From: Selenomonas sp. F0473
GTDB taxonomy: Bacteria > Bacillota > Negativicutes > Selenomonadales > Selenomonadaceae
Direction: 5' to 3'
DNA length: 64,000 nt
NCBI RefSeq assembly: GCF_000315545.1
Contig: NZ_JH992902.1
Location: 1,072,050-1,136,049, forward strand
Shown here: positions 32,424 to 40,076 of the stretch, piece by piece
Position numbering within the stretch: position 1 is the first letter of the stretch
How the letters are laid out: each line of letters opens with the position of its first letter
Position numbers and translations under genes: made by a program
The notes under the pieces: generated by a model
The model's input: the letters and a program-made list of their open reading frames with translations, nothing else
What the model was told of the DNA's origin: nothing
The model's database searches: none

Positions 32424-33617
32424 ATGAAAATTCATCCGCGCCGGTTCGCACGTTTCCTCGCCGTATGTTTCGGCCTCTCCGCGCTCCTTTACCTGATCTT
32501 CCATCTGCCGGGCGGAGAGTCCGACGATCCGCCGACTTACAAAGCCGAGGTTCTGACGGCCGAAGAGACGGACGGCGTGCTCGCCGCCTTTGCGCCGAAC
32601 AGCGTCCAATTCCACGTGACGGCTCGGCTGACGTCGGGGCCAAAAGAGGGTGCCGAGATCGATTTCCTGCATGCGACGGCGAACAATCCCGCATTCGATA
32701 TCTACCCCAAAGAAGGTGAAAATATCATCGTCCGCGAGGAGGGCGAGAACTACGCCATCGTTGATTACGATCGCTTGCCGGGAGTGCTCTGGCTGCTCGT
32801 CGGTTTCGGCGCGCTTCTTGTCCTTTTCGGCGGACGTACGGGCGTCAAGGCGCTCTTCGTGCTCCTCTTTGCCGTTTTGCTCATAGCGAAGGGATTGATC
32901 TCCTTCATTCTCTTTTCCCCATCGCATATTCTGTTTTGGACCTTTCTCATCGGTTCCGTCATCACGCTCGCTACGCAGATCATCATCGGCGGCTGCAACA
33001 GGAAATCGGCGGGCGCCGTCATCGGGACCATCGGCGGCATTTTAGTCGCCGGCATTCTCGCGCTCGTCGCGATTCACGGCACCTATCTTACGGGTATTGA
33101 CGAGGAGCAGGCGACCATGCTCAAAGTCCTCTATCTCCAAGACGTCGACTTCCGCGAGCTTCTTTTCTCCGGTATTATCCTCGGCGCGCTCGGCGCCGTC
33201 ATGGATGTCGCCGTCTCCATCGCCTCGGCGCAATATGAGATGAAACGGCTCGCGCCGCAGACGAAGTTCCGCGCGCTCGTCTCCTCCGGCCTGAGCGTTG
33301 GACGCGATGTCATGGGCACAATGGCAAACACGCTGATTCTCGCTTACATCGGCGGCGCACTCCCCCTCATCCTGCTGATCTCCGCACAGCCGAACATCGA
33401 TCTCGTCCACGTCATGAATCTCAACATGATCGCCGCGGAGATCGTACGCTCCCTCATCGGCAGCATCGGACTGCTGTGCGCCATCCCCATCACCGCCTAT
33501 GCCACGGCATTCCTCATGACCGCAGGGCCGCGCAGGAGGCATACAAAGGAACAAAAAGCCTCCCGCAAAAACCTAGATACCCCCTCGGCCGGAAAAACTA
33601 CACAACCGGATCTATAA
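32424..33617 (+). CDS. YibE/F family membrane protein
   Basis: The 397-residue protein has an N-terminal membrane anchor (FLAVCFGLSALLYLIFHLP), an extracytoplasmic OB-like domain (about 45-115) and seven or so transmembrane helices. Family features include LPGVLWLLVGFGALLVLFGG, the GDVMDVAVSIASA-type segment LGAVMDVAVSIASAQYEM and VGRDVMGTMANTLILAYIGG. The molecular role of YibE/F proteins is unknown. The ATG at 32424 has AAAGG 10 nt upstream; an ATG 8 codons earlier has no ribosome-binding site. The region 32241-32420 upstream is AT-rich and I see no clear promoter in it. Confidence 0.9.
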   Translation: MKIHPRRFARFLAVCFGLSALLYLIFHLPGGESDDPPTYKAEVLTAEETDGVLAAFAPNSVQFHVTARLTSGPKEGAEIDFLHATANNPAFDIYPKEGENIIVREEGENYAIVDYDRLPGVLWLLVGFGALLVLFGGRTGVKALFVLLFAVLLIAKGLISFILFSPSHILFWTFLIGSVITLATQIIIGGCNRKSAGAVIGTIGGILVAGILALVAIHGTYLTGIDEEQATMLKVLYLQDVDFRELLFSGIILGALGAVMDVAVSIASAQYEMKRLAPQTKFRALVSSGLSVGRDVMGTMANTLILAYIGGALPLILLISAQPNIDLVHVMNLNMIAAEIVRSLIGSIGLLCAIPITAYATAFLMTAGPRRRHTKEQKASRKNLDTPSAGKTTQPDL

Positions 33618-34350
33618 AGTCCGGGGACGATCCCCATCGGCTGTCAAATACGGCGACCCGTGCCATGCAGCATGATACAGTGTCTCATGCTGCATTTTCA
33701 GCTTGACAAGATCCTCATCTGTCTTTATGCTGAAACCAAACACGTTGCTGACAGCTTCTCTGGTTATGGGGAATTGGACCCCGACGGCCTTGAAGACCTC
33801 GGCAACTTCTTTTTTATTGGCATAAAAGCGTATTCTTCGCGTTGATGTTATCCCCAATACCATGTATGGCGCACATCCCCGTCACGGTCATCTTTACCAT
33901 AAGCGGATGTTACGATGTTGGCATTGAACGCCCCATCTGTGCTGTCAAGCTCCACCGGCACAGCAACATTGACACCGTCATTGTCCTTTAGCGTCAACGC
34001 CGCAATAAGACGCCCTTGTACCGTCTGTGACTTAAAGATAATCCCCGGATCGGTCATCGCACGCGGAAGCTGTCTTAAAGTATCTTTGCTCATATTCGGA
34101 TGATCTTTGAGAATCCGCCGAAGCTTAGATACTTTTGGCAAATCCTTTGCGCCTACAAGCTGCAAGGCGAGCGGCGTGCGCATAATCGTAACGAACGAAT
34201 CCCCATCAAGTTCGTTACGGAAAACTTTCTTTGATGGATCGCTACGTGCATAACACGGATAAAATGCAGACGGGCATCGCTGAAAAAACGGTCAAGTGCG
34301 AAGAAACGTATGGGCGCTGACATCCATGATGTCAAAAATGATGTCAAAAC
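33612..34350 (-). pseudogene. Degraded phage MuF C-terminal-domain protein
   Basis: Fragments in more than one frame resemble the MuF-C region of phage head-morphogenesis and polymorphic-toxin-like proteins: RSDPSKKVFRNELDGDSF, then IMRTPLALQLVGAKDLPKVS, DTLRQLPRAMTDPGIIFKSQ, and after a frame change YANKKEVAEVFKAVGV, SIKTDEDLVKLKMQ and LYHAAWHGSPY. There is an in-frame TGA near 34300, a frame change near 33850, and the product ends abruptly in unrelated sequence at 33612. Low GC compared with neighbours and position directly 3' of a tRNA gene suggest a prophage remnant. The family identification is from memory of motif patterns. Confidence 0.65.
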
Positions 34351-34362
34351 TAAAAAACGAAC

Positions 34363-34393
34363 AAAAAAGCTCCCGAGGGAAATCCCCCGGGAG
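34363..34393 (-). terminator. Terminator after tRNA-Ser
   Basis: On the minus strand CTCCCGGGGGA pairs with TCCCTCGGGAG and is followed by a run of T residues. It is 14 nt beyond the CCA end of the tRNA. Confidence 0.85.
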
Positions 34394-34406
34394 TCTTATT
34401 TTTTAA

Positions 34407-34495
34407 TGGCAGAGAGGGTGGGATTCGAACCCACGGTGGCTCATCACCACACTTGATTTCGAGTCAAGCACCTTCGACCACTCGGACACCTCTCC
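34407..34495 (-). tRNA. tRNA-Ser (CGA)
   Basis: An 89-nt sequence with an encoded CCA end folds as a class II tRNA. The acceptor stem is GGAGAGG with CCTCTCT, the anticodon loop is CTCGAAA with anticodon CGA, there is a long variable arm, the T-loop is TTCGAAT and the discriminator base is G, all diagnostic of serine tRNAs. It reads UCG codons. Confidence 0.95.
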
Positions 34496-34564
34496 ATCGC
34501 GTCACAGCGACATGTCGCATTATAGCACAGGCGCGAACGCATTGGCAAGGAATTTTTTGCCGTC

Positions 34565-35854
34565 TCAGACCGCGTCGAGCGCCGTGCTGACGTCCGCGAT
34601 GAGGTCGTCGATGTGCTCGATGCCGACGGAAAGACGCACAGTCCCGGCGCTGATGCCGGACGCGGCGAGTTCCTGTGCGCTCATCTGCGCGTGCGTCGTG
34701 GTTGCGGGGTGGATGACGAGAGACTTCACATCCGCCACGTTGGCAAGGATGGAGAAGAGCTCGAGTTTGTTGATGAAACGGTAGGCTTCCTCCCGGCCGC
34801 CCTTCACGTCAAAGGTAAAGATGGAGATACCGCCCTGCGGGAAATACCGCTCGTAAAGGACGTGATCCGGATGCGAGGGCAGCGCGGGGTGGTTGACCTT
34901 CGTGACCTTCGGATGGTTCTTGAGAAAATCGACGAGTTTCAGCGCGTTCGCCGTGTGGCGCTCAACACGCAGGGAGAGGGTCTCCAGTCCCTGAATGAAT
35001 TGAAACGCGTGGAACGGAGCGATCGCGGCGCCCGTGTCGCGCAGGATAAGCGCGCGGATATAGACGATGAAGGCGACGGAGCCGAGGGCGTCCGCAAAGC
35101 TGAGGCCATGATAACTCGCGTTCGGTTCGACCAAATGCGGAAAGCGCCCCGACGCTTTCCAATCGAATTTCCCGCCGTCGACGATAACGCCGCCGAGCGC
35201 CGCGCCGTGCCCGCCGATGAATTTCGTCGCCGAGTGTACGACGATGTCCGCGCCGTGTTCGATGGGGCGTAGGAGATAGGGTGTCGCAAAGGTGTTGTCG
35301 ATGACGACGGGGATGCCGCGGCGGTGTGCGATCTCAGCGATTGCCTCAATGTCCACAAGGTCGGCGTTCGGATTGCCAACGGTCTCGAGATAGACGCATT
35401 TCGTATTCGGTCGGATGGCTGCCTCATATGCTGCCGAACCGCCCTTCGGATCGACAAAGGTGACGTCGACGCCCCATTCCTTGACCGTATGTTTCAGCAA
35501 GTTGAACGAACCGCCGTAGATCGTCTGCTGCGAGACGATGTGATCGCCCGCATGTGCGAGCGCCTGCACAGCCGCAGTGACTGCCGCCGCCCCCGATGCG
35601 AAGGCAAGCGCCGCCGCGCCGCCCTCGAGCGCCGCGATACGTTTCTCAAACACATCCTGCGTGGGGTTCATGAGACGCCCGTAGATGTTGCCCGGGTCGC
35701 GCAAGGCAAAGCGATCTGCGGCATGCTGCGCATCGCGGAACACATAGGAGGTCGTCTGATAGATGGGAACGGCCCGCGCGTCCGTCGCCGGATCCGGCCG
35801 TTCCTGTCCGACGCGAACCTGGAGGGTCTCAAAGCGGTACTTCTTATCACTCAT
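34565..35854 (-). CDS. metY: O-acetylhomoserine aminocarboxypropyltransferase / sulfhydrylase
   Basis: The 429-residue protein is a PLP enzyme of the Cys/Met metabolism family. It begins with RFETLQVRVGQERPDPATDA and has the diagnostic YTRLMNPT-type YGRLMNPTQDVFEKRIAALE, the substrate loop QTIYGGSFNLLKHT, VIDNTFATPYL and the PLP-lysine motif HSATKFIGGHG (Lys near 210). It makes homocysteine from O-acetylhomoserine and sulfide. The length and the long C-terminal insert (SILANVADVKSLVIHPATTT) separate MetY from MetB/MetC. It is monocistronic with a consensus promoter containing short dyads. Confidence 0.94.
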   Translation of the reverse strand: MSDKKYRFETLQVRVGQERPDPATDARAVPIYQTTSYVFRDAQHAADRFALRDPGNIYGRLMNPTQDVFEKRIAALEGGAAALAFASGAAAVTAAVQALAHAGDHIVSQQTIYGGSFNLLKHTVKEWGVDVTFVDPKGGSAAYEAAIRPNTKCVYLETVGNPNADLVDIEAIAEIAHRRGIPVVIDNTFATPYLLRPIEHGADIVVHSATKFIGGHGAALGGVIVDGGKFDWKASGRFPHLVEPNASYHGLSFADALGSVAFIVYIRALILRDTGAAIAPFHAFQFIQGLETLSLRVERHTANALKLVDFLKNHPKVTKVNHPALPSHPDHVLYERYFPQGGISIFTFDVKGGREEAYRFINKLELFSILANVADVKSLVIHPATTTHAQMSAQELAASGISAGTVRLSVGIEHIDDLIADVSTALDAV

Positions 35855-35893
35855 GAGGGGGTGCCCCTTTCCTCTGCAAAACCTATCTCATAC

Positions 35894-35938
35894 TTAACAG
35901 ATATGTTAGATTATATGTATATCGTAAGATATTGTCAA
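35894..35938 (-). promoter_or_regulatory. metY promoter with two short dyads
   Basis: TTGACA (35938-35933), a 17-bp spacer and TATAAT (35915-35910) form a perfect sigma-A promoter. The spacer contains ATATC-TTAC-GATAT, and TAACA-GATA-TGTTA lies just downstream of the -10 box. Either dyad could be an operator. Confidence 0.75.
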
Positions 35939-36148
35939 GGGACAACACGATAAAAATAGATTTTGATATGTTGCTGAACGTATGACGATGATCGTTATGG
36001 GCCATCCCGCTTGATGTGCGTTTATATTATAGCGCCCGCCCAAACGAGCGGCATGCCGTCAAATCCCGGATGGCTTCGCCTGGAAATCGATATACGAAAC
36101 TATATCTTTTTCAGGATATCAAAATAAAAAGTGTTCTCTATTTAATAA

Positions 36149-36183
36149 TTACTATTGACAAATAGTAACCATACGCCTATAAT
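36149..36183 (+). promoter_or_regulatory. dps promoter with overlapping perfect palindrome
   Basis: TTGACA (36155-36160), a 17-bp spacer and TATAAT (36178-36183) give a consensus promoter. A perfect 8-bp inverted repeat, TTACTATT-GACA-AATAGTAA (36149-36168), covers the -35 box and so is a good repressor site. Confidence 0.8.
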
Positions 36184-36253
36184 GATATCTGTAAATAGTC
36201 AATCGGCAGATATGAACGTATCTGCATATGTTTTATGAAAAGGAGATTCTATC

Positions 36254-36694
36254 ATGAATAAGAAGCTTACAAAATCCGTCAACGCCTATATTGCCAATGT
36301 CGGCCTCGGCTACATCAAGCTGCACAACCTCCACTGGAACGTGGTCGGCTCGCAGTTCAAGGCCGTCCACGAGTACCTCGAGTCCCTGTACGACTCGTTC
36401 GCCGACGTGCTCGACGAAAGCGCCGAGATCCTGAAGATGTGCGGCGAACAGCCGGTCGCAAGCCTAAAGGAGTACCTTGCGCTTGCAACGATCAGCGAGC
36501 TGCCCGATAAGTCTATCGATCAGAAGAAGGCGCTCCAGATCGCACTCTCGGACCTCGAGACGCTCCGCGACCAGGCCGCTGCCGTCCGTACCCTCGCGAA
36601 CAAGGACGATGTGTTCGGCATTGCGAACCTCATGGAGGATCACATCGAGAACTACGCGAAGCAGATCTGGTTCCTCCGCTCGATGCTTGCGTAA
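36254..36694 (+). CDS. dps: Dps family ferritin-like DNA-protection protein
   Basis: The 146-residue protein has the Dps signature at the start: NAYIANVGLGYIKLHNLHWN with VVGSQFKAVHEYLESLYDSF, which supplies the inter-subunit ferroxidase residues (His in HNLHWN, Asp/Glu in DSFADVLDESAE). It oxidises and stores iron in a dodecamer and protects DNA from peroxide. The ATG has AAAAGGAG 8 nt upstream. It is monocistronic with a regulated-looking promoter and a strong terminator. Confidence 0.93.
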   Translation: MNKKLTKSVNAYIANVGLGYIKLHNLHWNVVGSQFKAVHEYLESLYDSFADVLDESAEILKMCGEQPVASLKEYLALATISELPDKSIDQKKALQIALSDLETLRDQAAAVRTLANKDDVFGIANLMEDHIENYAKQIWFLRSMLA

Positions 36695-36708
36695 TCGACA
36701 GCAACGAT

Positions 36709-36750
36709 AAAAGAGCCGTACCTACGTTTTTCGTAGGTACGGCTCTTTTA
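36709..36750. terminator. Bidirectional terminator between dps and the secreted-protein gene
   Basis: AAAAGAGCCGTACCTACG pairs perfectly with its complement around TTTTT, with T runs on both strands. Confidence 0.92.
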
Positions 36751-36775
36751 TATGTGTTCCTTTTATATATTCTTG

Positions 36776-37402
36776 CTATCGTCCGCTGCGCGCGGCCTCG
36801 CGCAGATCTCTAACGCGTTCCTTGAGCTGTACTTTGTCGAGGACGGCGCGCATGGCGTCGCAGGCGAGCGCCTCCGCTCTGCCGTTCATGGAGTATTCGT
36901 CGCGGAATATGCGCGTCGCGCGGCGGTCGACGAGTTCGTCCTTACGTCGGTCATAGACGAGCAGGCGCACGCTCGCGCGACTCACAAGATAGTCGTCACA
37001 GTAGAAATCCCGGCTGCGGTAAATTTCCTCGTCGTAGTATTCGAGAATAGGGAGTACGGCGAGATCGGCATCCGTGACATCTGCCGTCATGCGGAGAATC
37101 GCGGGATAATCGGGCGCGCCCCGGGGCGTCTTCTTCATCTCGAACGCCGCATCGTAAGCGGCGAAGAGGTCGTGCTCGTCCACGTCATGCAGCCAGCCCA
37201 TGAGGCCTCCGAACGGCATGCGCAGCGCATCGGCGACCATGTCGTCGAGTTCGTCAATCGTCGCTTGATCGATGTCCCATACATTTTCCGTGACGAGGGA
37301 GAGGCGCGCGACCTGCGGAGCGGATGCCGCGTCGGTCGGGGCGGCGCAAAGGAACGAGAGGAGCGCGCATAGGACGGCGGCGAGATAAAAACGGCGGTTC
37401 AT
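36776..37402 (-). CDS. Hypothetical secreted protein
   Basis: The 208-residue product has a clear Sec signal peptide (MNRRFYLAAVLCALLSFLCA, predicted cleavage near AAPTDA-AS). The mature part is acidic and helical with several Tyr/Asp-rich stretches (VLPILEYYDEEIYRSRDFYC, DDYLVSRASVRLLVYDRRKD). The last pattern is reminiscent of periplasmic proteins of Negativicutes with a lipoprotein-like beta fold, but I do not recognise a family. It is transcribed toward the shared terminator. Confidence 0.75.
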   Translation of the reverse strand: MNRRFYLAAVLCALLSFLCAAPTDAASAPQVARLSLVTENVWDIDQATIDELDDMVADALRMPFGGLMGWLHDVDEHDLFAAYDAAFEMKKTPRGAPDYPAILRMTADVTDADLAVLPILEYYDEEIYRSRDFYCDDYLVSRASVRLLVYDRRKDELVDRRATRIFRDEYSMNGRAEALACDAMRAVLDKVQLKERVRDLREAARSGR

Positions 37403-37459
37403 GGGAAGGGTCCTTTCCGCACAGGGGAAGCGTAGTACGAAGGCGGTAATATATTGGTT

Positions 37460-37497
37460 CCGCCTGGCATTTGCCTTGCGAAAAAAGCAGGGCTTAT
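37460..37497 (+). repeat. Short shared intergenic segment, copy 1
   Basis: CCGCCTGGCATTTGCC followed by a GCGAAAAAAGCAGGGCTTA-type segment recurs at 39949-39986 with few differences. Both copies lie close to copies of the larger modular repeat. Confidence 0.6.
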
Positions 37498-37610
37498 GCG
37501 CGGCTCATAGTATCTTTCTCGCCGCTTCGCAAACGACGCGGCAGTACAGTATCGTAATATAGTTCATTCCGCCGCACAGTTTAAGAGTTACTCCTAGCGA
37601 AGCATTCGAC

Positions 37611-37784
37611 GTAATGACAACGCTGTGCGCAAAGATCGCGCTCGAAATCGAAATATAAGCGACGCGGAAGATTTGATGCATAACGAGGAATGAGGAGAGC
37701 ACGAGGGCAGGCGTAGTAAAAAGCTACGTCAACCGAAGTGAAGGGCGATATGACAAAGTTAGGCGTAAATATCCCGCGTCACGC
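37611..37784 (+). repeat. Modular intergenic repeat, copy B (diverged)
   Basis: It shares with copy A the order of modules: TGACAAC..TGTGCGCAAAGATCGCG, then AAGCGACGCGGAAG, GATGCA.AACGAGGAA, a GTAG..CTACGTC centre and TGACAAAGTTAGGCG..ATCCCGCGTCAC. It ends exactly at the stop codon of the YitT-like gene (37785). The remaining intergenic sequence 37403-37610 holds only copy 1 of the short segment. Confidence 0.7.
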
Positions 37785-38669
37785 CTAATGGATGGCTTTC
37801 TTCTTGAACCTCCCCCCGACTATATCATGCACCGCGTTAATCGTGACAAACGCACGCTCGTCCTTGTCGAGGACGATTTCCTTCAGCTTGTCGAGTTCGA
37901 GGCGCGTGACGACGCAGTAGAGCACTTCCTTTGCCTCGCCCGTATAGCCGCCCGTGCCGTGCAGCAGCGTCACGCCGCGCCCGAGGCGTTCGTTGAGTGC
38001 GGCCGTCATTTCCTCATGCTCGTTCGTGACGATCATGACGGCGTATGATTCATCCAATCCTTTGAGCACGACGTCGATCATCTTTGAGATGACAAAATAC
38101 GCAAAGAGCGAGTACATCGCCTTATCCCAGCCGTAAAGCAGGCCCGCGGAGCTGAGGATAAAGAGGTTGATGAACATGACGACTTCGCCGACGGAAAACT
38201 GCGTCCGCGCGTCGAGGATGATGGCGACGATCTCCGTCCCGTCGAACGAGCCGCCCGTACGCATGACGATGCCGACGCCGAGCCCCGTCACCACGCCGCC
38301 GAAGATCGCGGCGAGGAACGGATCGTTCGTCACCGGCGACACGGCGTGCAGAACGGCCGTCCATACGGAGAGCATGACGATCGCGAAGACGGTCGAGAGC
38401 GCGAAATTTTTGCCGATATGCCGATACCCCATATAGATGAACGGGATATTGTAAATAACGAGGAATGTGCCGAGGCTCATCCCCGTGATGCTCTGCGACA
38501 TAATCGAAAGTCCGACCACGCCGCCGTCGATGACGTTGTTCGGAATGAGGAAGAGTTCGAGGCCCGCCGCCGTGACGAGTGCGCCGACGATAAGCATGAG
38601 TATTTTCTTCGCATAAAACAGGGGGCCGTGCTTCGGTTTCCCCGCCGATGTCGTATTTTGTGCAGTCAT
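37785..38669 (-). CDS. YitT family membrane protein
   Basis: The 294-residue protein has five to six transmembrane helices in the YitT N-terminal domain (ILMLIVGALVTAAGLELFLI, PNNVIDGGVVGLSIM, TGGSFDGTEIVAIILDARTQ) and a C-terminal DUF2179 domain (AVMIVTNEHEEMTAALNERL, GRGVTLLHGTGGYTGEAKEV, AFVTINAVHDIVGGRFKKK). The function is unknown. The ATG at 38669 with GGGAGG is preferred to the one nine codons upstream. Confidence 0.92.
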   Translation of the reverse strand: MTAQNTTSAGKPKHGPLFYAKKILMLIVGALVTAAGLELFLIPNNVIDGGVVGLSIMSQSITGMSLGTFLVIYNIPFIYMGYRHIGKNFALSTVFAIVMLSVWTAVLHAVSPVTNDPFLAAIFGGVVTGLGVGIVMRTGGSFDGTEIVAIILDARTQFSVGEVVMFINLFILSSAGLLYGWDKAMYSLFAYFVISKMIDVVLKGLDESYAVMIVTNEHEEMTAALNERLGRGVTLLHGTGGYTGEAKEVLYCVVTRLELDKLKEIVLDKDERAFVTINAVHDIVGGRFKKKAIH

Positions 38670-38755
38670 AAATCCTCCCGATCGCATCATTTTCACATCC
38701 TATTATAGAGGAAAGGAAAAGTACTGACAAGAGCGCTCTGATGAAAACGGGTTTC

Positions 38756-38784
38756 TTGACTTTGCACTTTCCCCGATATATCAT
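38756..38784 (+). promoter_or_regulatory. Promoter of fruK
   Basis: TTGACT (38756-38761), a 17-bp spacer and TATCAT (38779-38784) lie about 60 nt before the start codon. Confidence 0.65.
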
Positions 38785-38843
38785 AGCCGTATGAGGGGAT
38801 TATTAATATCATCGCAAAATCATCGTAGAGGAGGGGATACTAT

Positions 38844-39755
38844 ATGATCTATACCGTTACGTTCAACCCGTCGATCGACTATATCGTACGGTTGAAACGC
38901 TTCACGCCGGGCGAAATCAACCGGGTGAACTACGAGCAGATCCTGCCGGGGGGCAAGGGCATCAACGTCTCCATCGTGCTGAAAAATCTCGGTCACGAGA
39001 GCACGGCGCTGGGCTTCACCGCGGGATTCACGGGGACGGCGATGCGGCAGATGCTCGCATCGTTCGGCGTCACGGAAGACTTCGTACCGCTGAGCGAAGG
39101 ATTCTCGCGCATCAACGTCAAGATCAAGGCGGAGCGCGAGACCGAAATCAACGGGCAGGGTCCCGTCATCACGGAGGATGCGCAGCGCGCGCTCTTCGAT
39201 AAACTCGACCGCCTTACGCGCGGCGATATCCTCGTCCTGGCGGGATCGATACCGAACACGCTGCCGGACGACATATACGAACGCATCATGGCGCAGTTGG
39301 AGGGTCGCGGCATTCTCATCGCGGCGGATGCGACGAAAAATCTCCTGCGCCGCGTATTGAAGTACCGGCCCTTCCTCATCAAGCCGAACAATCACGAGCT
39401 CGGCGAGATGTTCGGCGTTGAACTGAAAACGGACGACGAGATCGTCGCCCACGCGAAAAAGCTCCAAGAAGAAGGCGCGCGGAACGTCCTCGTCTCGATG
39501 GCGGGCGACGGCGCAATCCTCCTCACGGATACGGGCGTATTCTATCGCGCGCTCGCGCCGAAGGGAACGCTCGTCAACTCCGTCGGCGCGGGCGACTCCA
39601 TGGTCGCGGGCTTTCTCGCCGGCTACATCGAGTCGGACGGCAGCTATGAATGCGCCTTCCACATGGGCGTTGCGACGGGCTCCGCGTCAGCGTTCTCGGA
39701 AAATCTCGCGACGCGGGATGAGGCATTAGCACTGCTCAAGACGATTAGCATGTGA
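38844..39755 (+). CDS. fruK: 1-phosphofructokinase
   Basis: The 303-residue protein is a PfkB-family kinase. It begins MIYTVTFNPSIDYIVRLKRF, has PGGKGINVSIVLKNLG and the ATP-binding/catalytic NSVGAGDSMVAGFLAGY (Asp of GAGDS is the base). It phosphorylates fructose-1-phosphate to fructose-1,6-bisphosphate. The gene next downstream is the fructose PTS permease, so the two form the fructose utilisation locus, although an intergenic repeat of about 150 bp separates them. The stop codon lies inside the terminal GTGACGCGG of that repeat. Confidence 0.94.
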   Translation: MIYTVTFNPSIDYIVRLKRFTPGEINRVNYEQILPGGKGINVSIVLKNLGHESTALGFTAGFTGTAMRQMLASFGVTEDFVPLSEGFSRINVKIKAERETEINGQGPVITEDAQRALFDKLDRLTRGDILVLAGSIPNTLPDDIYERIMAQLEGRGILIAADATKNLLRRVLKYRPFLIKPNNHELGEMFGVELKTDDEIVAHAKKLQEEGARNVLVSMAGDGAILLTDTGVFYRALAPKGTLVNSVGAGDSMVAGFLAGYIESDGSYECAFHMGVATGSASAFSENLATRDEALALLKTISM

Positions 39756-39919
39756 CGCGGGATTTTCGCGCATAGCTGTGTCACTGCGAAAAATACTGCG
39801 CTCGACGTAGCTCTTTAACTACGACTTCGCTTGTATTTTTCTTGTTCCTTGCTCTGCATCGAAACTTCCGCGTCACTCAGTTTTCGGCATGACGGAGACG
39901 TGCTGCGGGATTTTCGCGC
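39752..39919 (-). repeat. Modular intergenic repeat, copy C
   Basis: Reversed relative to copies A and B. Stretches of 15-20 bp are identical to copy A (CAAGGAACAAGAAAAATAC, CTACGTCGAGCGCAG, TTCGCAGTGACACAG). The outer arms GTGACGCGG and CCGCGTCAC are inverted, and a 15-bp terminal sequence GCGGGATTTTCGCGC occurs at both 39757 and 39905. It starts inside the fruK stop codon. Confidence 0.8.
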
Positions 39920-39948
39920 CTCGCGTTAAAGAAGTTTCGTTTTCGTTG

Positions 39949-39986
39949 CCGCTTGGCATTTGCCCCCTCGAAAAAGCAGGGCTTAA
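39949..39986 (+). repeat. Short shared intergenic segment, copy 2
   Basis: CCGCTTGGCATTTGCC followed by CTCGAAAAAGCAGGGCTTAA matches 37460-37497. The rest of 39987-40060 shows no clear promoter, and fruA could be transcribed by readthrough. Confidence 0.6.
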
Positions 39987-40076
39987 AAATCGCTGCGGCA
40001 AACGCCGCGCGGCACGCATTATGCGGTACGGATGCCCTAAGCCGCCAATCAAGAATATTTAAGGAGGGAACACCCC

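Noticed and set aside
33618..33645. GGGGACGATCCCC hairpin after the YibE/F gene as a terminator
   Set aside because: The stem is short and no T run follows.
35954..36120. Additional gene between metY and dps
   Set aside because: No frame of useful length with an initiation signal; only a GCCATCC/GGATGGC pair is visible.
37505..37702. 65-codon minus-strand frame in the gap between the secreted-protein and YitT-like genes
   Set aside because: It lies within the modular intergenic repeat, has no ribosome-binding site and is not conserved in the other copies.
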